Below, piece after piece: positions 16,163-24,762 of a stretch of 49,720 nt of DNA. The notes beneath the pieces are model-generated. The model did not search any database, was not told where the DNA came from, and worked only from the letters and a program-made list of their open reading frames with translations. The position numbers and the translations under genes were made by a program. Every line of letters begins with the position of its first letter. Position 1 is the first letter of the stretch. This DNA is from JALZAA01 sp035938395 (GTDB lineage: Bacteria > Actinomycetota > Acidimicrobiia > IMCC26256 > JACDBD01), in the NCBI GenBank assembly GCA_035938395.1, contig DASZGY010000148.1, forward strand, positions 1-49,720. Direction: 5' to 3'.

Positions 16163-17464
16163 ATGCGTGGTCGTCGTGCGATGGCGGGGCTCGCGAGTCT
16201 CGTAATTGCCGCAGGGTTGCTCGCGGCTGTGGGGCCGGTCTCGGCGGGGGCCGACACGCCCAGCCAGCAGTTCCCACCGGTGGATCAGCCCGGGGTCACC
16301 AGCACCCAAATCAACGTGGGCGGGGTGGTCGCGAAGACCAACCCGCTCGGCGGCGACTACGCCGCCGCCTTCGACGGCGTGCAGGCCTACTTCAACATGG
16401 TCAACGCGTCGAAGGACAAGGGCATCTACGGGCGCAAGCTGAATCTCTCGTCCAAGCGCGACGACCAGGTCGGCATGAACCGCCAGGAGGTCCAAGGCCT
16501 GATCTCCGAGGACAACGTGTTCGCGGTGCTGCCGGTCTCGACCCTGCTGTTCACCGGAGCCGACCTGCTCGGCCAGTCCGGCATCCCTACCTTCGGCTGG
16601 AACATCAACGCCGAGTGGGGCTCCGAGCAGGCGCCCGGGCCGCCGAACCTCTTCGGCGAGAAGGGCTCGTATCTGTGCTTCACGTGTGCGAGCCAGACAG
16701 TCCCGTGGTTGGTGCAGAAGCTGCACAAGAAGAAGATCGGCCTGCTCGCGTACCAGGTCCCGCAGTCGGCCGACTGCGCGAAGGGAGTGCAGGCGACGTT
16801 CGACAAGTATCCGTCGGCCAAGGTCGAGTTCGTCGACACCAGCCTTGCGTTCGGCGTGACCGACCTCAGCAATGACGTCTCGCAGATGAAGGACAAGGGC
16901 GTCGACATGGTGACGACGTGCATGGACAACAACGGGACCCTCACCCTGGCCAAGGAGATGAAGAAGCAGGGCCTCAACGCCGTCCAATACCTTCCGGACG
17001 CGTACAACCAGAAGTTCATCTCGGACAACGCCCCGTTCTTCCAGGGGTCGTACGCCCTGACGTTCTTCACGCCGTTCGAGGTGAAGCAGAAGCCCCAGGG
17101 TCTCAAGGAATTCCAGACGTGGATGAAGAAGGGCGGCTTCGCACAGAACGAGAACTCGATGGCGGGCTGGATCAACGCCACCCAGTTTGTTCAGGGGCTC
17201 AAGGAGGCGGGCCCGGACTTCACGCGCCAGAAGGTCGTCGACGCGATCAACGCGGAGAAGAACTTCACAGCCAACGGGCTTCTCGCCGGGATCGACTGGA
17301 GCGTCCAGCACATGGCCGACCAAGCGCAGGGGTGCAACGTGTTGTCGAAGGTCGACAACGGGAAGTTCGTGCCGTCCTTCGGCCAGCCGGGCAAGCCCTT
17401 CGTCTGTTTCCAACTGAATCCGTTGCCCGACAAGTTGCAGTCGCAGCCCACCGTCAAGGGGTGA
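16163..17464 (+). CDS. livJ: branched-chain amino acid-type ABC transporter substrate-binding protein
   Basis: A 433-residue exported binding protein. The signal peptide (residues 1-30: basic MRGRRAM, hydrophobic core, cleavage after AGA) has no lipobox cysteine. The mature protein is a type I periplasmic-binding fold with the family's GGDYAAAFDGVQAYFNMVN, DDQVGMNRQEVQGLISEDNV and GKPFVCFQ blocks. The Liv family transports leucine, isoleucine and valine but also amides, urea and aromatic compounds, so the ligand is open. It heads an operon with a fused permease and two ATPases; GGGGGG lies shortly before the ATG. Confidence 0.93.
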   Translation: MRGRRAMAGLASLVIAAGLLAAVGPVSAGADTPSQQFPPVDQPGVTSTQINVGGVVAKTNPLGGDYAAAFDGVQAYFNMVNASKDKGIYGRKLNLSSKRDDQVGMNRQEVQGLISEDNVFAVLPVSTLLFTGADLLGQSGIPTFGWNINAEWGSEQAPGPPNLFGEKGSYLCFTCASQTVPWLVQKLHKKKIGLLAYQVPQSADCAKGVQATFDKYPSAKVEFVDTSLAFGVTDLSNDVSQMKDKGVDMVTTCMDNNGTLTLAKEMKKQGLNAVQYLPDAYNQKFISDNAPFFQGSYALTFFTPFEVKQKPQGLKEFQTWMKKGGFAQNENSMAGWINATQFVQGLKEAGPDFTRQKVVDAINAEKNFTANGLLAGIDWSVQHMADQAQGCNVLSKVDNGKFVPSFGQPGKPFVCFQLNPLPDKLQSQPTVKG

Positions 17465-17507
17465 CGGTGGGCTCGGCCGTCCCGAGCCCGAACGGGAGAC
17501 CGCCCGC

Positions 17508-19520
17508 GTGAGCGACCTCCTCAACTACATCATCCTCGGGATCCCGTTCGGCTGCGTCTTCGCGCTCTTGGCCGTCGGGCTGGTCCTGACGTACAAGACG
17601 TCGGGCGTCTTCAACCTGGCGTTCGGCGCCCAGGCCTTCGTGTCGGCGGCGGTCTTCTACAACACCGTCACCAACCACGACTGGCCGCTGCTCCCGGCGT
17701 TCATCCTGTCGGTGTTCATCGTCGCGCCGCTCGTCGGCCTGATCCTCGACCGCGCGCTGTACCGGCACCTGCGCACGGCGCCCGCCATCGCCAAGCTGGT
17801 GACGTCGATCGGCCTCCTGATCGCGATCCCGGAGATCGTCAAGCTCCTGCCCGACTTCGACTTCCTCCAGAGCTCCGTGTTCAACCCGCCGACCATCTGG
17901 CCGAACCCGTTCGCCTACTACCACTTCGGCGACTACGTGCTCGACGGGAACCAGGTCGCCACGATCGTCTCGACCGGGGCGGCGGTGCTGTTCCTCACCG
18001 TGCTGTTCCGCTACACGACGATCGGCCTCCAGATGCGAGCCGTCGTCGAGAGCCCTCGCATGACCGAGCTGGCCGGCATCAACGCCGACCGCGTCAGCGC
18101 GTTCTCGTGGATGCTGTCGAGCGCGTTCGCCGGCCTCGCCGGGGTGCTCCTCGCGCCGCTGTTCGCCCAGTTGGCGGCGCCGAACTTCACCATTCTGCTG
18201 ATCGCCGCGATCGCGGCGGCCGCCTTCGGTCGCCTGACCAGCATCCCATTGGCGTTCTTGGGCGGGATACTCCTCGGCGTCGCGCAGGGGGTCCTGGGCG
18301 GGTACCTCCCGGCCGACAGTGTCCTGTCCAACGGGCTGCGGCCATCGCTGCCGTTCGTCGCGCTGTTCCTGCTGCTCTTGTTCTGGCCCGGCCTGCGCCA
18401 ACGCCGCGAGATCGTCGACCCGCTCTCCGGCGTCGACCCGCCGCCGCCGAGCCTCGCGGCGGGGCAACGGATGCGCTTGCTCACGTACACCACATGGGTG
18501 TTGGGCGCAGTGGTGATCCTCGCCGGCCTCTATGTCGCGCTCTTCGTCGTCAGCAACTTCTGGCTGCTCATCATCACGAGGGCGGTGATCTTCTCCCTCA
18601 TCTTCCTGTCGATCACGGTGATCACCGGGATGGCGGGCCAGATCTCGCTGTGCCAGGCGTCGTTCGCAGCCGTGGGCTCGTTCGGCACCGCCCAGCTGGC
18701 CCAGCGCTTCGACATGCCGGTGCTCCTCACGATGGTCATCGGGGCGGCGATGGCAGCGATCGTCGGTGCCTTGCTCGCGATACCGGCACTGCGGCTCGGC
18801 GGCATCTTCCTCGCGCTCGCCACGCTGGCGTTCGCGCTCATGTTCGAGAGCATCTTCGTGCCCCTCGACTGGGTGAGCGGGGGTGTGCTGCCGACGAAGG
18901 TTCCGCGCCCTCCGCTGTTCGGGAGTGATCGAGCCTTCCTCTTCCTTGCCCTCGGCCTCCTGCTCGTCATATCGATACTGGTGATACTCGTGCGCAAGGG
19001 GACGACGGGCAGATATCTCGACGCGCTGCGCGGCAGCGAGACCGCCGCCACCTCGATCGGCATCAACCCCGCCCGGGCGCGGGTCATCGCCTTCGCTCTC
19101 TCCGCGGGCATCGCCGGCCTCGGCGGCGGGCTCCTGGCGATCCAGGAGAACCAGGCGAACTACACCGCGAACTTCGGCGTGCTGTTCGGGCTCCTCTGGC
19201 TCGTGATCGTGGTGACGATCGGCGCGCGCACCGTCGAAGGCGCGGTGCAGGCGGGCCTCGCGATCGCGTTCGTGCCCGAGATCCTCAAGGCGCTGGGGCT
19301 GTCGCCGGCCTACCAGTTCATCCTCTTCGGCCTCGGTGCCGTCACGTACGCGAAGCACCCCGAAGGCATCCTCGAGTACAACAAGCGGAGGTCGCTCGAA
19401 ACCGTGCAGCGCTTCCTCACCCGCGGTCGTCAGCCAACCGACGGTGAGAGCGGCGGTGTCGTGCGTACGCGGCCGCAGCCCGCGCCGGTCGCGGCCGGGA
19501 ACCCGGGGAGCGACCGGTGA
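17508..19520 (+). CDS. fused branched-chain amino acid ABC transporter permease (LivH-LivM in one chain)
   Basis: A 670-residue membrane protein. Residues 1-290 form a complete LivH permease (LNYIILGIPFGCVFALLAVG at the start; ESPRMTELAGINADRVSAF is the cytoplasmic loop). Residues about 325-630 form a LivM permease (ITGMAGQISLCQASFAAVG, then SETAATSIGINPARARVIAF). The linker is short and proline-rich (SGVDPPPPSL). Most operons have separate livH and livM; here a fusion forces a 1:1 heterodimer. The GTG start at 17508 lies 43 bases after the binding-protein stop, and the stop overlaps the LivG start (GTGA). A disordered tail of about 40 residues ends the protein. Confidence 0.93.
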   Translation: MSDLLNYIILGIPFGCVFALLAVGLVLTYKTSGVFNLAFGAQAFVSAAVFYNTVTNHDWPLLPAFILSVFIVAPLVGLILDRALYRHLRTAPAIAKLVTSIGLLIAIPEIVKLLPDFDFLQSSVFNPPTIWPNPFAYYHFGDYVLDGNQVATIVSTGAAVLFLTVLFRYTTIGLQMRAVVESPRMTELAGINADRVSAFSWMLSSAFAGLAGVLLAPLFAQLAAPNFTILLIAAIAAAAFGRLTSIPLAFLGGILLGVAQGVLGGYLPADSVLSNGLRPSLPFVALFLLLLFWPGLRQRREIVDPLSGVDPPPPSLAAGQRMRLLTYTTWVLGAVVILAGLYVALFVVSNFWLLIITRAVIFSLIFLSITVITGMAGQISLCQASFAAVGSFGTAQLAQRFDMPVLLTMVIGAAMAAIVGALLAIPALRLGGIFLALATLAFALMFESIFVPLDWVSGGVLPTKVPRPPLFGSDRAFLFLALGLLLVISILVILVRKGTTGRYLDALRGSETAATSIGINPARARVIAFALSAGIAGLGGGLLAIQENQANYTANFGVLFGLLWLVIVVTIGARTVEGAVQAGLAIAFVPEILKALGLSPAYQFILFGLGAVTYAKHPEGILEYNKRRSLETVQRFLTRGRQPTDGESGGVVRTRPQPAPVAAGNPGSDR

Positions 19521-20275
19521 GCCTGCTCGAGGCGACTGCAGTGTGCAAGCGCTTCTCGGGCATCACCGCGCTCCAGGACGTGACGCTGACCGTCGAGCCC
19601 GGGGAGCCTGTCGGGCTCATCGGTCCGAACGGCGCGGGGAAGACGACTTTCTTCAACTGTCTGCTCGGTCTCCTACGGGCAGACAACGGTCGCGTCGTTT
19701 TCAACGGGCGCGACATCACCCGGATGGCTGTTTACAAGCGCGCCCGGCTGGGCTTCGGCCGCACGTTCCAGCGCATCGAGCTGTTCAGCGGCATGACCGT
19801 GCGCGACCACCTGCTCGTCGCCGAGCGAGCGCGCCTCGGCACGGGGCGGTTCTGGAAGGACGTGCTCAACCTCGCCGGCCCGACCAAGGACGAGAACCGT
19901 CGCGCCGACCACACGCTCGAGTTGCTCGGCCTGATGGACGTCGCCGACAAGCCGATCGAATCGCTGAGCCTCGGCCGGGCCCGCCTGGTCGAGATGGGCC
20001 GCGCGTTGATGACCGAGCCGATGCTCCTGCTGCTCGACGAGCCGTCGTCCGGTCTCGACCAGAGCGAGACGATGGAGCTGGTCGGCACGTTGCAGGAGGT
20101 GCAGCGCGAGCGGGGCACGGCGATCCTCCTTGTGGAGCACGACGTCGAGATGGTGCAGGCCTTCGCCTCCCGTCTCTACGTACTCGACTTCGGGGTCATC
20201 ATCGCGTCGGGAGCCACAGCCGAGGTGATGGACGACGAAGCCGTCCGCAGGGCCTACCTCGGGGAGCTGGTGTGA
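19517..20275 (+). CDS. livG: branched-chain amino acid ABC transporter ATP-binding protein (LivG type)
   Basis: A 252-residue ATPase. Walker A GPNGAGKTT is near residue 38, LGFGRTFQRIELF matches the Q-loop region of LivG, and Walker B LLLLDEPSSGLD follows. The ABC signature is unusual: SLSLGRARLVEMGRAL instead of the family's LSxGQ, so the second glycine is kept but the Gln is Arg. GTG start overlapping the permease stop by four bases; stop overlaps the next GTG. Cytoplasmic partner of LivF. Confidence 0.94.
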   Translation: MSLLEATAVCKRFSGITALQDVTLTVEPGEPVGLIGPNGAGKTTFFNCLLGLLRADNGRVVFNGRDITRMAVYKRARLGFGRTFQRIELFSGMTVRDHLLVAERARLGTGRFWKDVLNLAGPTKDENRRADHTLELLGLMDVADKPIESLSLGRARLVEMGRALMTEPMLLLLDEPSSGLDQSETMELVGTLQEVQRERGTAILLVEHDVEMVQAFASRLYVLDFGVIIASGATAEVMDDEAVRRAYLGELV

Positions 20276-21048
20276 GCGCGGCCGCGCCGTCACCGGAAAC
20301 GGCCACGCCGTCCCGGCCACTGCTCGAGCTACGCGACGTGGAAGCCGGGTACGGCCCCTTCCGCGCCCTCTTCGGTGTGTCCCTCGCGGTGCGCGAGGGC
20401 TCGGTGCTCGCGCTGCTCGGGTCGAACGGCGCCGGGAAGACGACGGTGGCGCGCGTCTGCTCGGGGCTCATCAGGCCCACGGCGGGGAAGTTCTTCTTCA
20501 ACGGAGAGGACGTCACGCGGCAGCGCGCCTACCGATTGGCGCGCAAGGGCATCGCGCAGGCCCCGGAGGGACGGTCGGTGTTCGCGTCGCTCACCGTGGA
20601 GGAGAACCTCCTGCTCAGCCTGCGCCGCTCGTTGGGCCGGTCGCGCGCCTCCGGCGGCCTCGCCCGCGCCTACGAGATGTTTCCTCCCCTGAGCCGGCGT
20701 CGCCGGCAGGTGGCGGGCACCCTCTCGGGCGGGGAGCAGCGGATGCTCGCACTGGCGCGGGTGCTGGCGAAGCCGCCCCGGCTCTTGGTCTGCGACGAGC
20801 TGTCGCTGGGCCTGGCGCCGATCGTGGTCGACGAGGTCTACAAGACTCTCACCACGATCCGTGACACCGGGACGACCCTGCTCATCGTCGAACAACACGT
20901 CGGTCACGCGCTCGGCGTCGCCGACGACGTCGCCGTGCTCGTCAAGGGCCGCGTCACCTACGGCGGGTCCGTCGCCGAGATGGGCGACCTCAGCGAGTGG
21001 CTCCTGCCGACAGGGGAGTCACACGCCCCGTCCGTGAACGGTCAGTAG
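20272..21048 (+). CDS. livF: branched-chain amino acid ABC transporter ATP-binding protein (LivF type)
   Basis: A 258-residue ATPase. The start is the GTG at 20272 (GTGA overlap with the LivG stop, GGGGAG just before it); the frame is open much further upstream but that stretch lies within livG. Walker A GSNGAGKTT near residue 49, signature LSGGEQRMLALARVL, and Walker B RLLVCDELSLGLAP, with Leu in place of the usual Pro after the catalytic Glu. Last gene of the importer operon; its 3' end overlaps the convergent TetR gene by 7 bases. Confidence 0.94.
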   Translation: MSAAAPSPETATPSRPLLELRDVEAGYGPFRALFGVSLAVREGSVLALLGSNGAGKTTVARVCSGLIRPTAGKFFFNGEDVTRQRAYRLARKGIAQAPEGRSVFASLTVEENLLLSLRRSLGRSRASGGLARAYEMFPPLSRRRRQVAGTLSGGEQRMLALARVLAKPPRLLVCDELSLGLAPIVVDEVYKTLTTIRDTGTTLLIVEQHVGHALGVADDVAVLVKGRVTYGGSVAEMGDLSEWLLPTGESHAPSVNGQ

Positions 21049-21773
21049 CGGCTGGCGCTCCCGCCGAAGAGGCCGGCGTGGGTGACGGTGGCGAGCGTGT
21101 CGAGCATCTCGTCCCGGCTCACGTCCACCTGGCGGGACAATACGTAGTAGTTGAAGCGCTCGATCATGGCGACGACGGCCAGCGCCGCGATCTGCGGATT
21201 GATGTCGGGTGACGACGAGCGCCGGATGCGTCCGGTCAGCACCCGAGAGAACTCGGTGAGCACGTCGGTCCCGAGCCGGCCGAATTCGCTGCCGCCGATC
21301 TCGGCCTCCGTCCACGCCCGGATGATCGGGCCGTAGTGCTCGTACACCTCGACGAAGCGCGCGAGCCACGCTCGGAGCTCGGCGCGGCCCTCGGGCCCGG
21401 GATCGATCGGCGGGAGCGAGTCGGCCAGCGAGATCATCTCGCCCGCGACCTCTTGGGCCAGGGCGCGGAACAGCTCTTCCTTGTTGGAGAAGTACAGGTA
21501 GAACGTGCCGTGGGAGGTCTTGGCGAGCTTGACGATGTCGTCGACACGTGCTGCGTGGAAGCCGCGCTGGGCGAAGATCTCGACTCCGGCGTCGAGCAGC
21601 TTGCGCATCGTCCGCCGGCCCCGTGCCCGCAGCTCCCGCCCCTGGGCGGGAGTACCCAGCTGTACGCCGGTCGTGTGCGTGCGCCCGTCGCCCGTCGCGC
21701 CACCGCGCCCGGAGTTGTTGGTGCGACGCGGCGCAGCGGGACGGCCGCGGCTCGCTTTCTTGGACCGGGGCAC
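21042..21773 (-). CDS. TetR family transcriptional regulator
   Basis: A 243-residue repressor. The GTG at 21773 is chosen as the start because a longer frame (to 21857) would run over an operator-like palindrome at 21796-21807. Residues 1-50 are a basic, low-complexity extension (SKKASRGRPAAPRRTNN). The TetR helix-turn-helix lies at residues 55-101: RRTMRKLLDAGVEIFAQRGF, then KTSHGTFYLYFSNKEELFRA. The C-terminal domain (ligand binding and dimerisation) fits the actinobacterial TetR group linked to acyl-CoA metabolism. The palindrome between this gene and the divergent MaoC gene suggests autoregulation and control of that operon; the ligand is unknown. Confidence 0.93.
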   Translation of the reverse strand: MPRSKKASRGRPAAPRRTNNSGRGGATGDGRTHTTGVQLGTPAQGRELRARGRRTMRKLLDAGVEIFAQRGFHAARVDDIVKLAKTSHGTFYLYFSNKEELFRALAQEVAGEMISLADSLPPIDPGPEGRAELRAWLARFVEVYEHYGPIIRAWTEAEIGGSEFGRLGTDVLTEFSRVLTGRIRRSSSPDINPQIAALAVVAMIERFNYYVLSRQVDVSRDEMLDTLATVTHAGLFGGSASRY

Positions 21774-21794
21774 TGATCTCAGGCTAGGCGTACC

Positions 21795-21808
21795 CGACAC
21801 GCGTGTCA
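21795..21808. promoter_or_regulatory. operator-like palindrome, type A copy 1 (TetR/MaoC intergenic region)
   Basis: CGACACGCGTGTCA, containing the perfect 12-bp palindrome GACACGCGTGTC at 21796-21807. It lies 23 bases upstream of the TetR start and 67 bases upstream of MaoC. GGCTAGG ends 7 bases before the palindrome (21782-21788); the hyuB promoter region has the same GGCTAGG 8 bases before its own copy. The position next to a regulator gene makes autoregulation likely. Confidence 0.65.
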
Positions 21809-21874
21809 CCTTTCGTCGCGGTGCCGGGTACGCTCCGGACCCGCTGGAAACAGCCACTCCGAGGAGGAGGTGCG

Positions 21875-22321
21875 ATGACGAGCTTCGTGACCGCGCCCGC
21901 GTTCGAGGACCTGTCCGTCGGCGACGAAGCGCCGCCGCTCGTCGTGGAGAACATCTCGCGCACGCATTTCGTGCGCTACGCCGGCGCGTCGGGTGACTTC
22001 AACCCCATGCACCACGACGACACGGTTGCAACCTCCATCGGGAACCCGTCCGTGTTCGGCCACGGCATGTTGACGGCCGGGCTCATGGCGAGAGTGCTCA
22101 AGGACTGGTTCGGACCGGCCGCGCTCCGCCGCTACCAGGTCCGATTCTCCAAGCAGGTCTGGCCGGGCGAGACACTCACGTGTACGGCCATAGTGACCGG
22201 CCTGCGCGACGCCGACGAGAGCGATGTCGGCCTCGTCGACGTCGAGTGCCAGGTCGTCAACCAGGACGGCGAGGCGAAGCTGACCGGTGCCGCGACCGCC
22301 GCCGTCCCGAGGCGAGGCTGA
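21875..22321 (+). CDS. MaoC-like dehydratase (R-specific enoyl-CoA hydratase type)
   Basis: A 148-residue hot-dog-fold protein. The hydratase signature RYAGASGDFNPMHHDD spans residues 34-49, giving the catalytic dyad Asp41 and His46, followed by FGHGMLTAGLMARVL. The expected reaction is hydration of 2-enoyl-CoA to (R)-3-hydroxyacyl-CoA. The ATG at 21875 is preceded by GAGGAGGAGG, a very strong Shine-Dalgarno. The following SDR gene starts 5 bases after the stop. In eukaryotic multifunctional enzyme type 2 the same two activities are fused, supporting a joint role in beta-oxidation. Confidence 0.93.
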   Translation: MTSFVTAPAFEDLSVGDEAPPLVVENISRTHFVRYAGASGDFNPMHHDDTVATSIGNPSVFGHGMLTAGLMARVLKDWFGPAALRRYQVRFSKQVWPGETLTCTAIVTGLRDADESDVGLVDVECQVVNQDGEAKLTGAATAAVPRRG

Positions 22322-22326
22322 TCCCG

Positions 22327-23229
22327 GTGGGGCTGCTCGACGGGCGCGTCGCGATCGTCACCGGGTCGGGTCGTGGCATCGGCCGCGAATTCGCGTTGTG
22401 CATGGCCAAGGAGGGTGCCCGGCTCGTCGTGAACGACGTCGGTGTCAGCCTCGACGGCCGGGGGACCGACGAGGACCCGGCCGCCCAGGTGTGCAAGGAG
22501 ATCGAGGCGCTCGGCGGTCAGGCGATCCCGAGCTACGACTCGGTCTCGGATTTCGACGGCGCCGGGAGGATCGTTCAGACCGCCGTCGACGCGTTCGGCC
22601 AGCTCGACATCCTCGTGAACAACGCCGGCATCGTGCGCGATCGCACGCTGGTGAAGATGAACGAGGAGGATTTCGACTCGGTCATCGGCGTGCACCTGAA
22701 GGGTTCGTTCAACTGCGGCCACCACGCTGCTGTCGTCATGAAGGACGCCGGCTACGGGCGGATCATCAACATCACGTCGTCCGCCGGCCTGCGGGGCAAC
22801 TTCGGCCAGACGAACTACGGCGCCGCCAAGGCGGGCCTGATGGGCATGACGTTCATCTGGGCGCTCGAGCTCGGGAAGTACGGCATCACCGTCAACGCCG
22901 TCGCCCCCGCCGGCGCCACCCGCATGACCGCCGGACTGTTCGAGCGGACCGGAGAGAAGCCGCCCCCCGAGCAGAACCCGGCGCTCAACGCGCCGCTCGT
23001 CGCGTTCGTCGCGTCGGAACGCGCCAGCCACGTGAATGGTCAGATCCTGGGCCGAACCGACTACGCGTACACGATCTTCCAGCATCCCAAGCAGATCGCG
23101 TGGATGTGGCGGGACGGCGGGTGGGAGCCGGAGCAGGTCGCGGACCAGTTCGACCAGGTCCTGGGCCAGCACCTCCAGCACGTCGGCATGGTCATGCCGC
23201 ACGGCATGGAGTACGGCGAGCAGAAATAG
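22327..23229 (+). CDS. SDR family oxidoreductase, (3R)-hydroxyacyl-CoA dehydrogenase-like
   Basis: A 300-residue short-chain dehydrogenase from the GTG at 22327. Cofactor motif VTGSGRGIG is at residues 11-19, NNAG near 97, and the Ser-Tyr-Lys catalytic set in ITSSAGLRGNFGQTNYGAAKAG. The extra length and the aspartate-rich loop DVGVSLDGRGTDEDPAAQ are typical of the dehydrogenase part of peroxisomal multifunctional enzyme 2 and its bacterial relatives, which oxidise (3R)-3-hydroxyacyl-CoA with NAD+. Together with the preceding MaoC hydratase it makes a two-gene hydratase/dehydrogenase module. Confidence 0.93.
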   Translation: MGLLDGRVAIVTGSGRGIGREFALCMAKEGARLVVNDVGVSLDGRGTDEDPAAQVCKEIEALGGQAIPSYDSVSDFDGAGRIVQTAVDAFGQLDILVNNAGIVRDRTLVKMNEEDFDSVIGVHLKGSFNCGHHAAVVMKDAGYGRIINITSSAGLRGNFGQTNYGAAKAGLMGMTFIWALELGKYGITVNAVAPAGATRMTAGLFERTGEKPPPEQNPALNAPLVAFVASERASHVNGQILGRTDYAYTIFQHPKQIAWMWRDGGWEPEQVADQFDQVLGQHLQHVGMVMPHGMEYGEQK

Positions 23230-23234
23230 CGCAC

Positions 23235-23867
23235 GTGCCGATACCGCTCGGCGTCGTCGACATCGTCTACGCGCCGCGCCCGGTCGAGGAGCGCGCCGAG
23301 CTCGCGGTCGCCGACGGCTTCCGGCACATCGACGTGCTCGTCGACATGGACGCCGGGACGCTGCCGTTGCCCGTCGGCTGCCCGACCGCGTTCCCGAAGC
23401 CGCGCCCCGAGTGGTGCTCCACGCCCGCGCCCCGCGCCGGGCCCGGGATGTGGGAGCGGACGGTCGCCTGGTTCCGGGCCGCGCCCGGCGCACTCCTCGA
23501 GCCGTGGGCAGGCTCGGTGGTGAACTCTGCTGACGCGTGCCGGGCGATGATCGGCGAGGTGCCCGGCTTGCGGCTGCTCGTTGATACCGGCCACGTGGCG
23601 GACTGGGGCGGCGACCCGATCGAGCTGCTGCCGTACGCCGATCACGTCCAGTTGCGCCAGGGGCGCCCGGGCGCGACGCAGGTGCACGCCGACGATCCCG
23701 CCGGCGTCGTCGACTTCGCCTCGGTCGTGGGCCGCCTCGGCGAGCTCGGGTACCCCGGCCGCCTCAGCGTCGAGTACTTCGACCTGCCGGAATTGGGTTG
23801 GCCCCTCGCCGATCCCCGCGCCTGGGCCGTCGACCTCGCCGCCCGTGTGCGTCCGCTGCTGCGCTGA
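23235..23867 (+). CDS. sugar phosphate isomerase/epimerase-like TIM-barrel protein
   Basis: About 210 residues from the GTG at 23235, five bases after the SDR stop; other GTG starts nearby are possible. The C-terminal half has the pattern of the xylose-isomerase-like/AP-endonuclease-2 superfamily: LLVDTGHVADWGGDP, then YADHVQLRQGRPGATQVH, then LGYPGRLSVEYFD, contributing metal-binding Asp, His and Glu. The protein is shorter than typical members (270-300), lacking some N-terminal barrel strands. Substrate unknown. It converges on the SMP-30 gene with 4 bases between stops. Confidence 0.75.
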   Translation: MPIPLGVVDIVYAPRPVEERAELAVADGFRHIDVLVDMDAGTLPLPVGCPTAFPKPRPEWCSTPAPRAGPGMWERTVAWFRAAPGALLEPWAGSVVNSADACRAMIGEVPGLRLLVDTGHVADWGGDPIELLPYADHVQLRQGRPGATQVHADDPAGVVDFASVVGRLGELGYPGRLSVEYFDLPELGWPLADPRAWAVDLAARVRPLLR

Positions 23868-23871
23868 CCCG

Positions 23872-24747
23872 TCAGGCCGATCCCGGCCACGTGTGCATGA
23901 CCAGGCCCGGGTGTGGGAGGCCCTCCCACACGACGACGCGGCCGGGGATGGCGTCGGTCGCGAACAAGGTGCGCCCGTCGGGCCCACCGAAGCAGCAGTT
24001 CGTCGTCACGCCGTCGCCGTCGAGCCCGAGGAAGTCGAGCTCGTTGCCCGCCGGATCGACGACGCGCACGCCGTGGTCGACGGTGGCGGCGACGTAGTAG
24101 TTGCCTTCCGTGTCGATGCAGAAGCCGTCGCCGCCGCCACGCCCGAGCTTCTCGACGATCCACTCGCGTTCGCCCTCGGGCAGCAGCCGCTGCAACCCGC
24201 GCCCTTCGATCACGACCAGCGTGCCGTCGCGGTCGAGCGCGATGCCGTTGCAGTACGTGAAGCCGTCGGCGACGACGCGCAGCCCGCCGTCGCGCGAGTA
24301 CGACATCACCCGACCGGCGGGCTCCGGGGGCAGCGGGAAATGCGGCGGATCGGTGAAGTAGAGGGTGCCGTCGACCGCGACGACGAGGTCGTTGGGCGCC
24401 TGCAGTCCGTCATCGGCGAGGTAGCGGACCTCGCCGTCGAGCGTCGCGAGCTGCAGGCCCGGTGTCGCGGGGTTGTACGGGTAGTCGACGGCCAGGGGCA
24501 GCTTCGAGAAGTCCATCCCGCCGTTCTGGGCCACGAGGAAGCTGCCGTCGGCGGCGAGCGCGGCGCCGTTCGCGCCGCCGCCGGTATCGGCGAGCACCTC
24601 GGTGTGGTTCCGCTCCGGCCAGACGCGGTAGAGCGCGCCGGCGGCGACGCTCGTCACGACGAGGGTCGGTCCGCCGGCGATGCCGTCGGGAACCCACACG
24701 GGGCCTTCGCCGAACACGATCCCGTCGACGACGACCTCGGCCCGCAT
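23872..24747 (-). CDS. SMP-30/gluconolactonase family lactonase
   Basis: A 291-residue six-bladed beta-propeller. Family features: Glu in VFGEGPVWVPDG near residue 15 (metal ligand), LAADGSFLVAQNGG, APNDLVVAVDGTLYFTDPPHF (the Asn-Asp metal/substrate region) and YCNGIALDRDGTLVV. The family hydrolyses lactones, forming sugar acids or related hydroxyacids, using a divalent cation. The start ATG at 24747 lies only 8 bases after a TAGGCT -10-like box (24761-24756, minus strand), so the mRNA may be leaderless. It is divergent from the selenoprotein gene across a long inverted repeat. Confidence 0.9.
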   Translation of the reverse strand: MRAEVVVDGIVFGEGPVWVPDGIAGGPTLVVTSVAAGALYRVWPERNHTEVLADTGGGANGAALAADGSFLVAQNGGMDFSKLPLAVDYPYNPATPGLQLATLDGEVRYLADDGLQAPNDLVVAVDGTLYFTDPPHFPLPPEPAGRVMSYSRDGGLRVVADGFTYCNGIALDRDGTLVVIEGRGLQRLLPEGEREWIVEKLGRGGGDGFCIDTEGNYYVAATVDHGVRVVDPAGNELDFLGLDGDGVTTNCCFGGPDGRTLFATDAIPGRVVVWEGLPHPGLVMHTWPGSA

Positions 24748-24762
24748 GGCGAAAAAGCCTAC

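Noticed and set aside
17454..19358. 634-residue minus-strand frame opposite the fused permease
   Set aside because: Highly charged Asp/Glu/Arg/Gln composition is the antisense pattern of a hydrophobic GC-rich gene.
21042..21857. TetR start at 21857
   Set aside because: The extension is not TetR-like and covers the palindromic operator at 21796-21807.
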